The notes under the pieces were generated by a model that made no database searches, was not told where the DNA came from, and was given only the letters and a program-made list of their open reading frames with translations. From Hyaloperonospora brassicae (taxonomy: Eukaryota; Oomycota; Peronosporomycetes; Peronosporales; Peronosporaceae), in assembly GCA_947650285.1 (NCBI GenBank), contig CANTFL010000579.1, forward strand, positions 141,522 to 205,521: a stretch of DNA of 64,000 nt, read 5' to 3'. Both the position numbers and the translations under genes were made by a program. Shown here one piece after another: positions 11,731 through 22,631 of the stretch. Each line of letters begins with the position of its first letter. The stretch's first letter is position 1.

Positions 11731-14700
11731 AAGAGCGCGTGCGGGAGTCGGCGGGTGAGTGGGCGTGTGGGTGGATGGGTCAATGGATGAAGAGGGACAC
11801 TACTATGGACTGGAGACTGGAGACTGGAGACTGGCGGGGCCTCGTACACAACAAATGACTTGGCAAAACGATGGGCACTGTACGCAATGGGACGGCCGAG
11901 TGCGTCGTGGCCGTATGAGACGCGGGTGGTCGTGGGGGATGTGCTCTTTCGAGTAAGGGGATACCACGTTGTGGCAAAAACGGACTTTCCTTCGCCGACT
12001 CTTTCTGTCTCTCGATCTTACGAGCACAAGACATGTCGGGGTGTAGACAGAGGATATCGTTGCCCAATGTGCGACAGAATGATAGCGATCGGACGATACA
12101 AAAAGTCAAAAGGATAGACAGTTGAGCGATACTAACGTTCATAGATGCGAGCTGTAAGGCGATCTGCTTTACTGAAAGGCTCAGCGTGGACGATGAAGAC
12201 TCTCGTTGGCGCTTCAATCGTGCTGACGCTTGCGCTGCCTTTGTCGCCAGTTGCGTGCAAGCACCACGTCGTAACCGACTGCTTCTTTGCAGCCTCACGT
12301 TGATACAGAGGCGCCAATTCACTTGCTCACGATGAAAGAAAGAACTAGCTTTGCACTGTCCGCCTGTGGTGGAGAGGCTTTAGGCCGGTATTGCCTCATG
12401 TACTGCAGTAGTTGGGGCAGGCAGTGATTGCCAAGACAAGCTACAAGATGTCTTGCTATATGCTATCGACACTTGAGGCGTGGGATCATTATGTGAGGCG
12501 CATGGTGTACGCTTCGAGGCCAATCATGTCCTGACTTCTTGTCTTCATCAATCTCTTCGAGTAATGGCACGCTTTTAAGTAGGTCAAAGGCATACGCTCC
12601 TCGCTTCATCGCGTTCACGTCGTGCCATATCTTCTATAGACGCACAAGATTCGCTAGTTTACTTGCGTTGCTATATCGAAGCCTTCCTCCCGTACTTCCC
12701 TCGGCATCTGTTGCTTGCGTTGGTCGGGTATCGGTGGAGGCACTGTCGAACACTACAGAAGCTGCTGCATGTTAATCAGCACAATGTGAAATCTAGCATT
12801 TTTAGACTTTTTCCTACACCAGAAAGGTTGGCTTTGCCACAAAAGCGACACCATGGTAATCAGAAGTCAGAATTGCAAGACGTTGAGCTCGTCAAATGAG
12901 AATCACCGCCTTGACTGAATATTGGTGCTAAACTCTAGTCCGCTATCGATCCTTGCCCCGTTAAGAGGACACTGCTGCAACATGCTAGCTTCACTTCCAT
13001 TCGATTAAGCGGTCGAATGCTCACACGAAGTCAGACACGACATGGTATCTCCGTCAAGTCAGCTCGTCTAACTGACGATGGGGAACGTCGAATAACACAA
13101 AATTCAATGTATCTGCGATCTTCCTAGCAGATGAATAGTCGCTCGTTGAGAAGTTATGCATCATATTGAGACGTTAATTTAAGTAACGACTTCGTGTCCC
13201 CTTCGCCTACATTGTCAAGTACAGAAGGTGGAGACTTATTGCTTATAAAATGATAAAAAAATAGGTGATCGCGTTGCGCACCGAGTCATCCAAGAAGCAA
13301 ACATTGCGATAAATGGTGCAAAGTAAAGTTACCAGTACCGGTCAATGTTTGCTTCTTCGTCACAAGTCGCTGCTTTCAGTCTATGCATTTGATCAAAGAT
13401 GGTCCGATGATTGCGCCAACTTCGAAACGATTTCAATGCACTCAGCAGATCAAAAATGTCCAACGAGTTTACAAATTATCGGTTCATTTCACATCACGAT
13501 GACGAAAAAGCGCCCAAGCTGCAGTATCCGATTTAGCTAGCTACGCGAATGATCGGTAGCCTCATATTTCAGATACCAGCAGCAGCTTTTTCTAACAGCC
13601 GTAGTCACTTACATATTATTTTGGTCCCAAAGCGTATCAGCCCACTTTATATAGCATACTGACCGGCTAAATTGACCCGACAGGCACGCCTTGAGTGTTC
13701 GTGCTCGTCTGATCATATGTGTCTTATTCTAGCTCATTATGGGTTAATGCGCCTTGGAATTCGCCGTCGCTAGATTTATTACGCCATGCAGATCGAAACA
13801 TAATGTTGCTGTAGATCGATACGAACTAATTGTGTTAATACTGAGCAACGTCATGTACCGTCTGTTTTTTGATTATGCTGTCATAACCTACTGATCTGAG
13901 CTCTTGCATCATCTTTGAGTACATCGTACAGATAGAACCGTATGACTCGATTGTCTTTTCATTCGCTCGAGTAAGGGCTAATAATCAACCGTTAGCTAGT
14001 GGCCGCCGTCGAAAATTCAATCCGATGATTGTCCAACGATTGTCGACTGACCGTAAATGGTCCTCAATGTGAACTAATGACAATCAGATCGTGCCGTCAA
14101 AAAGCAGCCGTCACGACATCAGCATCGACATCATACGCGTGGTCGCAGCGTGATCTGTATAAGCTCCGAATCCGTGTCAGCAGCATACCATCGAATTGTA
14201 GCTGGCGAATAACAATCCTAATCGCCTGCTTGTTCCTTCTACGTCGAAGCAGCGTTTCGTTCACTTACTTGAGACACCTTGCTGGACGTTTATGCACATA
14301 ATATATTCTTGTTGCTTACGAGGAACCTTGTGGCGTAGGCGAATATGATCATACAAGCGATCACATCGACTTCCGTCGTATTGCAGACATCATCTTGCCT
14401 GCACGATGAAACTGAAGTCGATCGCATTTGTGGTGTTTCAAGAAGAAGTTATCGACATTATGCCTTCGACTCGTTGGACGAATTTTGCCTTACTTAGCGA
14501 TTGCCTTACCTAGCGATCTAATTTTGTGCGACATTACATTGTCCACATAGTCTTTGTTTCATATCTTTATTGCGCACCATGTTGTTGGAATCGACCATAT
14601 GGCGGTCCGCATCAGAATGGCTTGTGCATACGAGATATCATCGCTGGAACGGGTATTGAGGAAAGTTACGATAGCGGCTGTGGATGCAGCCGAGCCATAT

Positions 14701-15230
14701 GCTAGAACCCGTAAGTATATGGCTCGTCATCGTGTGCAACTTATGCGTGAAACGTGTGCGTCACTCGTAAATACACTGTTCCCATTTGCATTCGATGCAG
14801 CCATCTCTAGGTCCAGCAGATTGCCTCGCTATCGTCAAATTTGATGCAAAGCGCGTCAATCGATTATAGTAGCGATAGCACCTACCTGATAAAGCGATCT
14901 GTGTAGCATTCCACATTCTACATTTTTCAAGAAGCCACTCAAGACGCCATTCGGACTCATCCTCACGGCGTGCATTTGCCGGTGCTTTTCGATTCTCGTA
15001 TTATTATGTGTATTGCAGCGCGTGCCTCTCACTGGGAATGATGATTTCACCAATGCATCCAGATTCGCAGCTTTCTGCTTGGGACTCCGACCGTGTTCAA
15101 CCTTGATAGTGTCGCACTCACATGATACAATGACTGCGACAGAGAACGATCGAACGGAATAGGCTGAGACGGATTGTTACAATATACCACTGCTTAGCAC
15201 AAGCAACCGTGCACCCGAGTGCCCGGCAAT
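11731..15230. other. Long intergenic region, no recognised gene
   Basis: No protein with recognisable features. Between 12.4 and 15.2 kb the sequence is AT-rich with stops in every frame. The first few hundred bases up from 11731 should carry the CDF promoter. A heptamer repeat at 11807-11834 is listed separately. Confidence 0.5.
11807..11834. repeat. Heptamer tandem repeat (TGGAGAC x3)
   Basis: Three perfect TGGAGAC units at 11811-11831 flanked by partial units (GGAC before, TGG after). Located ~80 bp upstream of the CDF start. Confidence 0.85.
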
Positions 15231-16311
15231 CTAGCTTGTCCACCACGACGACAAGCCAAGACCGTCTTCGTCAATCGATCCCTGAGCGTGTGCAGTAGCG
15301 AGAACGAGATGTCAGAAAACGAGCGCGACACATACCATTGCAAAAGCAGTCATCCCACCAAGATGTGTATAGCTGATGGCGTAGGGTCATTGTCCGAGAG
15401 ATCGACGCTTGAAGACCGTCGACGGGCCAACGACTGCCGCATGTCTCCAGCGCTAATATCCTTCTCCGCCTTATCGATCGCCTCTGTTGTCGTAGCTTGA
15501 ATGCCTGAACATCAACGGTAACATATCAGTTTCACAAAACTATGTGCAGTAAGCTCCGTCAATCACCTCACCTTTTGCTGTCTTGATCACGCGCGTAAAG
15601 TTGATGTTCGTCACGCGAAAGCGGATCTCCTCGTGCAAGTCCATGTAAAATTTCTCTGCTCACACCACGTCAACAACAACAAAATCACAAACGCACTCCG
15701 TCAGCAGCAATCGTCCGTCTCCATCAACGCCCCGTCTGCAACATCTCTTCACCTTGTCCGTCCGAGTACTTCCACACCCACAACTTCTCGGCCTTATCAC
15801 TGCGTCGCACCAGCCACACCAGCCACACCACCACACGACCAGCACCAAAATCAGTCCCAATACATCGTGATCAGAATCCACCCCGCCCGTCCCCCACACT
15901 GCAGTCAGCTTCAATGGCTGCACGAGCTCACGTCCACTCGCGTCACACGTACAAGTACGACGGCGTCTGGAGCGCATAGGACGGGATGATAATGTCCTGC
16001 ACAAAGTCCATCGACACGCGGATGTGCTCGTCCGTGCAGCTCACGATACGCCCCTTGAGCACTTCGCCCACGAACGGGCGAAAGACGACCATCCGAAACT
16101 CCACGTGCGAGTGCGACGTGCCGTCCGACGGGTGCACGAACGCGTCGCCAATGCGCACAAAGTCGAAGAGCGTCACGCACAGTCCGACGTCGGCGATCAC
16201 TTTGTTCGCGTACTTGCGGTCGATCTCTTCGATGAGCACCTGCGCGTAGTCGGCGTCGAAGAGCGCCGGCGCTACGGGGATGACATCTGACAGGCGCGTG
16301 AGTACGAACAT
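15231..16311 (-). CDS. RNA polymerase III subunit RPC8/RPC25 (Rpb7-like), five exons
   Basis: Spliced model on the minus strand: 16311-15949, 15792-15753, 15655-15572, 15504-15359, 15281-15231. The sum is 684 nt, 227 residues, ending in a stop. Exon 1 (121 codons) holds the N-terminal Rpb7/tip domain: it starts MFVLTRLSDVI, contains YANKVIADVGLCVTLFD, and leads into the S1/OB fold (FRMVVFRPFVGEVLKGRI). A 40-nt exon 2 encodes AEKLWVWKYSDGQ, matching the VWVWEY block of human POLR3H. Exon 3 encodes FYMDLHEEIRFRV, the other diagnostic block. Exon 4 is a polar insert, and exon 5 ends EDGLGLSSWW, the conserved C-terminus (GLGL.SWW). These blocks separate it from Pol II Rpb7. With its RPC9/RPC17 partner this subunit forms the Pol III stalk that binds initiation factors and nascent RNA in the nucleus. 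The donors after exon 1 (GTGTGA) and exon 4 (GTGGGA) are non-ideal but are the only ones that keep frame and motifs. Confidence 0.88.
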
Positions 16312-16958
16312 GGGCGAGTGAGTGGCGGCGGTGCGGGTCGGGTCGGGTCGGGTGGAGACGGCTTAAGTGCGAAACCAGGTGTTCGTTTTGGGACATTGGC
16401 GTCCGTGGAACAAGGGTCTGTTTGCCAGGTTGGCGGACGTTGAGGCGGTAAACCGAGGTTGTTTGCGCTTACTTACTTGGAACGAGGCAACGGTGCGAGA
16501 TTCCATTTTTACACTGGTCAAAGCATCGCAGTTGACACGAGGTCAGAACGATAGACAACGAGGTTCGTATCGATCCATGAGCGATGATTCCGTCTTTTTG
16601 CACGAGCTCTCACTAAGACCCGGATCAACTTTGGTGGTGGACCTTACGCGCGCGATGTTTTGTCAATTCTCTTCTGTCGCCACTAGTGAGTGACCAAGCA
16701 CGTGCCTAGCCGGGCGCGTTCACTCTGTTGAAGGACGATGAGTGGACACAGCTCGTGTTGCTCAACTCGTGTGTAAAGTCACACGGAAGAGAAACAAATT
16801 GTCGGTTGTAATTTAAGATCCACAAGAATTTTGAACTATTCTTAGCCACTCGAGGACACCAGACGACGACTCCTGTGTCCAGTGAAGGCTTGCGCTAGCG
16901 GATGCCGGTGCGAAACTGGGTCCTGGAGCATATTCACAACCAGACGTGAATGAATGCT
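16312..16958. other. RPC8 promoter side and flank of element E1
   Basis: Just upstream of the RPC8 start (minus strand) lies a short GGGTC-type repeat at 16334-16349. The remainder shows no gene. The retroelement E1 inserted about 650 bp from the RPC8 start codon. Confidence 0.5.
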
Positions 16959-16963
16959 GTTCT
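16959..16963 (+). repeat. Target-site duplication GTTCT, left of E1
   Basis: GTTCT directly precedes the 5' LTR and recurs directly after the 3' LTR at 24717-24721. The match confirms that 16964-24716 inserted as one unit. Confidence 0.9.
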
Positions 16964-17419
16964 TGTAACAGGGTAGCCCGTTACATGAAATTGTCATTAA
17001 AAACAGTTTGACAATAAAAAATATTACGTCGAATATTCTTTCAACAATATCACAGAGCATGATGATATTGTTGAAGATGACCGAAGGGTCTACTCATTGG
17101 TTGATATCGTGATGATATCAACCCACCAATCGCTGCTAGACGCGCGCAATGGGTGGTGAGTAGACGTCATCATACATTTAGTTACATTAGCATAATTAAG
17201 TCAGGACAACAGAGATTCATATCTCTGTTCTCCTGAAGTTATAGGACTTGATTATATTAATACAGCTTTACTTTTACCAGAGACTAGTCTGACTACTTAG
17301 TCTCCTTTCCCTTCCTCTGTGTTCCTTCAACACCTAGCAGGGCACTGTCGACCACTGTTGTCAGTGGAAGTATACTCCGTACTGGTCAACCAGTACGTAG
17401 TCAACAGTGCCCCGTTACA
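16964..17419 (+). repeat. E1 5' LTR
   Basis: 456 bp, starts TGTAACAGGG and ends CCCGTTACA, so the ends form a short TGTAAC/GTTACA inverted repeat. It differs from the 3' LTR by one 1-bp indel and about six substitutions. A 13-bp stem with a 10-bp loop lies near 17039-17074 and further stems follow. Confidence 0.93.
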
Positions 17420-17421
17420 CC

Positions 17422-17440
17422 TGGTAGCACTTCGTAGTCC
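17422..17440 (+). other. E1 primer-binding site candidate
   Basis: TGGTAGCAC begins 2 bp after the 5' LTR. The same nine bases occur at the same distance in E2 (33113 down to 33105). TGG complements a tRNA CCA end. The tRNA was not identified. Confidence 0.6.
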
Positions 17441-17535
17441 GTCCAAGGGCCACAACCCCATCGCCCAACATGAACATGTTGGATGATGTAGACGGCGACA
17501 GCTTTCACGGAACCCGTGAAAGCTACTCCCATTGG

Positions 17536-18585
17536 AGCGACATCGAATGGAGTGCGATCGAACGAATGATTCGACCGTTAGCGAGGAAGCCATATGGGCC
17601 ATGCTATCCTCAAGAGATAGGGACCAGCAACATGTCGTCATTAGCAAGTTCTTGCAACAAGAACTTGATGAGTCGCGAGCGCAGGTGACCTTGTTACAAA
17701 AACAAGATCACCAGCGGGCCGAAGCACTGAGACAACAACAGTCTCATTCCGCAGAGTCGACGCGTGAGCATCGACGGGAGTCTCTAAAACTAGAGGTCTC
17801 CAAGTATCGGAAGTCGAGGAAGACTCCGTGTTGAGGTGGTTCGTCGAGCTGGACGATGCTCGTCGCATCGACGACGAGCGAACGCAAGTTGCATTCGCTC
17901 AGTCGTACTTGGCAGGAGAAGCCAGAGCTTGGACCCTGAACCTCAAGTTTACGACGCAAATGTGTTTGGGTCGTTAAGGATCTTTGAGGCCCATCTCAGT
18001 GAGACGTTCGAGCCGCCCAGAGCAGAGTTCAGGACTCTTTCGGAGCTCCTTCAACTCAAGCAGGGTAAGCGTAAGGTTCACGCTTACGCCCAACGTGTAC
18101 GCTACCTTGCAAGCTGTATGATAGTGAACCCTGTGAGTGAGTTTGTGTTGATCACAATCCTTATTCAAGGGCTTTCATTCGGCCTCGTTAGGGACCACCT
18201 GTTCCGCGGAGAGCTAAAGACGCTCTCAGAGGCAATCTTCGCAGCGGAGCAAGAAGATTATAGCGTGAGACAGGCTCACGCTACGTTGACCCCGCATCGT
18301 CCACAGAGACGATTAGCAGTCGGAGGTCCAGAACCAATGTACCTCTGTAATATCGAGGGCGAGAAACCTCGCCCTATGAATGACAAGCGAATGGTGAGAT
18401 GCCATTGCTGTCATAAACTGGGACACTACGCATATGAATGCAGTATCCCCCGCTCAGGACCTCGTGGTGCTGAGCGCAGTATTCACCCACCAGCAAGAAG
18501 AACTAAGAGGCGAGGGTCCGTTGCTGTTGCGAAGTCGCAACAACGAGGTGGACCATTAAAAACGGTCAGGATCAGTAGGGGCTGA
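17536..18585 (+). pseudogene. E1 gag (nucleocapsid), frameshifted
   Basis: The N-terminal part (about 17562-17815) encodes a Gln/Glu-rich helical segment (ISKFLQQELDESRAQVTLLQ) that has a counterpart in E2 at 32977-32717. The core follows (LRWFVELDDARRIDDE, then VFGSLRIFEAHLSETFEPP, VHAYAQRVRYLASC), requiring frame changes near 17815 and 17955. A CX2CX4HX4C zinc knuckle (CHCCHKLGHYAYEC, about 18400-18441) binds RNA in packaging. The TGA at 18583 that ends this frame corresponds to a sense codon in E2, so the original protein continued into the protease. It sits in the loop of a 12-bp perfect stem (18569-18580/18589-18600). Confidence 0.85.
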
Positions 18586-19204
18586 GCGCCCTACTGATCC
18601 AGCAACATCAAGAGAATGTGCAAATCTCCTGAAGAAGGTTGCTCCCGACACACAATTTCCCTGTGCCTCTGCACCTGGTAATGAGGTGTCTCTCATCACC
18701 TAGATATTGGAAATGACAAAGGACTTGTCACTTTGCGCCCTAGATGACTGCGGGGTGTCAAGCAATTTCGTTCGTCGCCAGTCGCTAGTGGCAGGAAGTT
18801 TTAACTTCGTGGAGCGGGAGATCCCTCCAACGAGAATGACGGTGCGACTAGCGACAGGCTCATCGATCATTGTGAAGAAACGTGTAGTCGGAATCCACTA
18901 CACGTTAAAAGGCGAACAGTACGATGATGATTTCATCGTGCTTGACCTAGAGTACAAGTTCGACGTCATCCTAGGACTACCTTGTCTCAGGAGATATGAG
19001 CCAAGGGTGAGTTGGAAGTATCGATCGGTTACGATACCTGCTACTTGTGTGACGCATATCTTGGAATGCCCACACTCACGTGGGTGTACTACGAAAGATT
19101 GCGATGGCCTCACTTGTGGTACGGTCGTTAGCGCGACTGTACAAGATCACAATGTAGATGATCACTACATTGTGGCGAAAGCTTCCCAGATCCTGTGGAA
19201 GTGA
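18586..19204 (+). pseudogene. E1 aspartic protease region
   Basis: From 18707 a frame of 165 codons encodes a retropepsin-like domain. The active-site block reads LDDCGVSSNFVRRQSL, with D-C-G in place of the usual D-S/T-G. The strand YDDDFIVLDLEYKFDVILGLP matches the ILG.P flap-to-core segment of retroviral proteases. Upstream in the same frame, SRECANLLKKVAPDTQ and SAPGNEVSLIT join it to gag, interrupted by TAG at 18702 where E2 has TGG. A frameshift before 19204 moves into the RT frame. The protease would cut the Gag-Pol precursor in the particle. Confidence 0.75.
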
Positions 19205-20643
19205 TTTCCCAGGAGGTAATCGAGACACTGAATGTCTTGGTTAATGATAGATCAAGCGTAGGCGCTTACACACTTGATCTGGTTGCGCCTTCGAAGTTAA
19301 CTTCGGAGATAACTCAATTTCCGACGCCAGAACCGAAACGGTTCTTGCGTGATCTGCGTAGTGGCAAAGTCAAGCAGATCTGTGTACTCGTCGCGGAGGA
19401 CGAGTACATTACCGATATTCGATCGGCAACGGTGTTTACTGAGACCGAGAGGGTTCTCATCAGTTCATCGATGGACGAAAGTGTCATCGATGAGAAGACT
19501 CGGATTGAGAGATATGAATCTCAATCCTGGAAGTCGCTTCAGGCAAATCCTTTGTATAAGGATTTGATCGAATTCAAGGATGTATTACCTGAATCCGTGC
19601 CTTGCGAGTTGCCTAAGGACAAAAACACCCGACACGAGATCGAGCTCCAACCGGGCTCGAAGTATTGTGTCATGAAGCAGTGGCCACTGCCTCGTGAACA
19701 AGTGATAGCGATCGACAAGTTCTTTGGCGATCGTTTAGCAGCGGGCCATATGAGGGAATCGACATCCCCTCACAGCTCTCCGACCTTCTGTGTGCGAAAG
19801 GCCACAGGAGGATGGCGGATAGTGCACGCGTTCAACAAGTTGAATGCTGCAACGGTACCGGCTCAGACGCCGATACCGAGGAAGGACGTAATCATAGATG
19901 GTATGTCAAACAGTACCTTCTTCTCGTCCATAGATATGATGGACGGATTCTATCAGATTCTCATGCGTGAACGGAATATTCCGTACACGGCAGTGAGCAC
20001 CCCCGGCGGTATGCTGTGGGAGTGGCTAGTGATGCCACAGGGGCTGAGTAACGCCCTTGCAACAATCAACAGATGCGTTACAAATCTGTTGAGACCGGTG
20101 CGGGATTTCGCACCGAGTTACTTCGACGATGTGTTCGTCCATAGCCGGGCTATGGACGGAAGGACGGACGTTGAAGTTCACGGAACTCACGTCCGTAAGG
20201 TTCTTCAACGTATGCGCAAGCATAAGTTGTATGCCAACCTCAGGAAGTGTATATTTGCGGCAAGCGAAATACCACTTCCTGGGTGCATCGTGGGTAAACA
20301 CAGCGTACGCACTGATCCCGAAAAGATCAAGGTGATCACCGACTGGCCAGTGCCATTTGATGTCAAGGAACTTCGTAAGTTCCTTGGACTAGCGACGTAC
20401 TTGCACAAGTACTCGCGCAATTACACCGAGATGACTGTTCATCTTTCTTGCTTGCTTAAGAAATATGTGAAGTGGTCATGGAGCGCTGACTGCCAGCGTT
20501 CCTTTGAACGTATCAAGAAAAGCTTGATGCGATCGTCCATCTTGGCGATTGCTGACCAGGACAGACCGTTTCACGTGGTCTGTGACGCCAGCGATTTTGC
20601 TATCGGCTGTGCGTTGATGCAATACGACACAGACGGCGCATAG
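19195..20643 (+). pseudogene. E1 reverse transcriptase, ends at shared TAG
   Basis: An open frame of 482 codons. RT blocks in order: SPTFCVRKATGGWRIVHAFNKLN, then IPRKDVIIDGM, SSIDMMDGFYQI, GMLWEWLVMPQGLSNA, and the catalytic YFDD at 20119-20130 followed by VFVHS. Near residue 390 come the GCIV and KIKVITDWPVP connection blocks. ALATINRC replaces the typical APATFNRC, still present in E2, so this copy has taken damage in a conserved motif. The frame ends at TAG (20641-20643) but resumes without shift into RNase H. E2 has the same TAG at the same place. 19258-20816 lies within a tract nearly identical to E2 (see repeat entry). Confidence 0.9.
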
Positions 20644-20816
20644 CGCGTCGTCTGTTATCAATCGAGTCAGCTGCAACCAAATGAACGCAACTACCCAGTG
20701 CATGACAAGGAACTACTTGCCATGAAGTATGCACTGGCTAAGTTCCGGGTCCATCTCTTGGGAGATAGACCGTTCATCGTCTATACGGACCATGCGTCAC
20801 TACGTACGGCCGTAAA
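19258..20816 (+). repeat. Near-identical inverted tract, E1 copy
   Basis: 1559 bp matching 29426-30984 on the other strand with no indel; I counted about a dozen substitutions. Homology falls abruptly at both ends to the much lower level of the rest of the two elements. Confidence 0.85.
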
Positions 20817-21452
20817 CAGTTCACACCTCTTGCAAAGGATGGCGGGGTGGCTGTCCTTCTTCGCGGAATATAACTTCTCCGTAGAGTACAAGCCAGGACT
20901 ACTTAATGTCGACGCTGATGCGTTATTACGTCGGCACGACTTCGAGCCAACGTCCCGAGTCAACAGTGAGGCCTTGCCCACTGTTGCGACACTGTCCATC
21001 AGTGTGCCGTCGTCGCCTTTACTCGACGACGTGCGGAAAGCATACGCAGGAGACACGAATCTCCTTCGTTTAATGGGTCATCTTGCGAACACATCCCTGA
21101 AATCCTTGTCGGATTTGCCGGCTCTTTACCGTTCCTATTTGAAACAATACACGACTCGCAATGGTCTGATGTACTATACAGCAGTTGCCGACAACACGCT
21201 TCGTGTCGTCGTTTCCGATCATGATAACCTGCGATTACGCATCATGTTCGAATGTCACGATGCGCCGTCTGGCGGGCACCGTGGCCGAGAAAAGACTTAC
21301 CTCACGGTCAGTCGTGACTATTCTTGGCCCCACCAGTATCAGTTTGTCCGCAAGTACATTCGTGCTTGCGAGGTTCGTCAACGGGTGAAGCCTAGTCCTT
21401 TTTCCGTGCACCGTTACAACCTCTGTCGGTCTCGGCAGAGTGTTGGGAGTCA
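20644..21452 (+). pseudogene. E1 RNase H and integrase zinc-binding region
   Basis: Same frame as RT after the TAG. RVVCYQSSQLQPNERNYPV then HDKELLAMKYALAKFRVHLLG and FIVYTDHASL are RNase H blocks. After SVEYKPGLLNVDADALLRR (normally VVADALSRR) a spacer leads to the integrase HHCC region: HDAPSGGH, then ACEVRQRVKP. E2 reads CEVCQQ here, so the last zinc ligand is replaced by Arg in E1. A frameshift near 21,440 passes into the integrase core frame. Confidence 0.8.
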
Positions 21453-21965
21453 GTGTCCATGGACTTTGTCTTCGGGTTTTCCGAAGACACTAATAAGAAT
21501 AATGGTATTCTTGTGTTTTTGGATCGTTTCAGCAAGATGGTACATTATTCTGCAGTCTTAAAATCGATCAACGCCCACGGTTGTGCGCATGTCTCCATCG
21601 ACACTGTGTTTCGACTCCATGGTTTACCCCGTGAACTCGTTTCCGACCGTGACCCTCGGTTCACGGCGGTGTTTTGGCAATCCGTGTTCCGCACAATGAA
21701 AATACGGTTGAAGATGTCAACCTCTGATCATCCGAAAATGGATGGTCAGACTGAACGAGCTAACCGTGTCCTCGAAGAAATTCTTCGTGGATACGTCCAC
21801 TCCTTTTCACATTGGAGTGAGTTCTTAACGATGGTTGAGTTTGCCGTCAACAACTCCGTGCATGCGTCCACAACGCATACACCGTTCTACGTGAATGGCT
21901 TACGCCACCCACGTATTCCCGCCCTCATACATAGTGATTCTGAGTTAAGGGGGGGGAGGGATTAG
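21453..21965 (+). pseudogene. E1 integrase catalytic core
   Basis: 170 codons with the D,D-35-E residues: SMDFVFGF (first Asp), SDRDPRF (second Asp) and DGQTERANRVLEE (Glu). The C-terminal part HTPFYVNGLRHPRIP is typical of gypsy integrases. The frame ends at a G8 run near 21,949-21,956; the matching position in E2 reads as separated GGs, so the run probably caused the frameshift. Confidence 0.88.
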
Positions 21966-22194
21966 CTTAAGCATAAACCGTTTTGGCTCTTGCTCATCAC
22001 GTATCACCGCTCACGCCAATACGTTTATTGCCGATGTCGACCACGGCGACATCGAGGAAATCGAGCTTAGCAAGAGCGATGACGCTGCTGCTACATCAGA
22101 CAATGGTGACGATGCTGGGATATTCAGCATCGTCAACGACAATGCCAGCGAGAAGGAAGACACCCTCGTTGAAGAAAAGAACGATCTCTTAGCA

Positions 22195-22581
22195 GTGCGC
22201 ACGAAGCGCACTGAAAGACAAAACAACGAGTCAGCGGAGAACTTCCTGCTGACTCGAGAGGCGGTAGTTCGTTTTGTACAGGACTCCATCGCAAATGCGG
22301 TGGACCGTCAGAAACGAAACGCAGACAAGAATGGAAGAGCAAATGTTCTTTCATTTAAGGTTAACGACCTAGTACTACTGTATACGGTAAACTTACCTGG
22401 ACATGCAGTCACTAGTGTCGGCAGTAGTAAACTACTGCCGAGATACATTGGTCCATTTCGTGTGTTGCACCGCAAGGGCAATGCATACACGATTGAGTTG
22501 CCTCGTAGGATGCGCACGCATCTATGTTGGTCGTCTCCGCCCGTACCATCAGTACGAGGCCTCTTGCGAGAACGGAGATAA
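22195..22581 (+). pseudogene. E1 integrase C-terminal (SH3-like) domain
   Basis: 128 codons. DRQKRNADKNGRANVLSF, FKVNDLVLLYT and LLPRYIGPFRVLHRKGNAYT match the gypsy integrase C-terminal domain with its GPF motif, which contributes to DNA binding. It should continue to FHVGRLRPYHQYE, which is now in another frame (about 22,540-22,570). Confidence 0.85.
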
Positions 22582-22631
22582 CCGGCGCGCTCAAGAATCT
22601 CGAATAGATTCTTGTGATCACGGACCAATCA

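Noticed and set aside
15911..16396. 161-codon minus-strand frame
   Set aside because: Shifted-frame shadow of RPC8 exon 1 (same strand, different frame), Arg/His-rich without any family match.
1..16900. RXLR or Crinkler effector genes
   Set aside because: I looked for a signal peptide followed by RXLR/EER or LFLAK words in the open frames and saw none that was convincing.
18569..18600. Hairpin around the gag stop as a stop-codon readthrough signal
   Set aside because: E2 keeps the stem but has a sense codon in place of TGA, so the stop is a lesion, and such stems occur all along the element.
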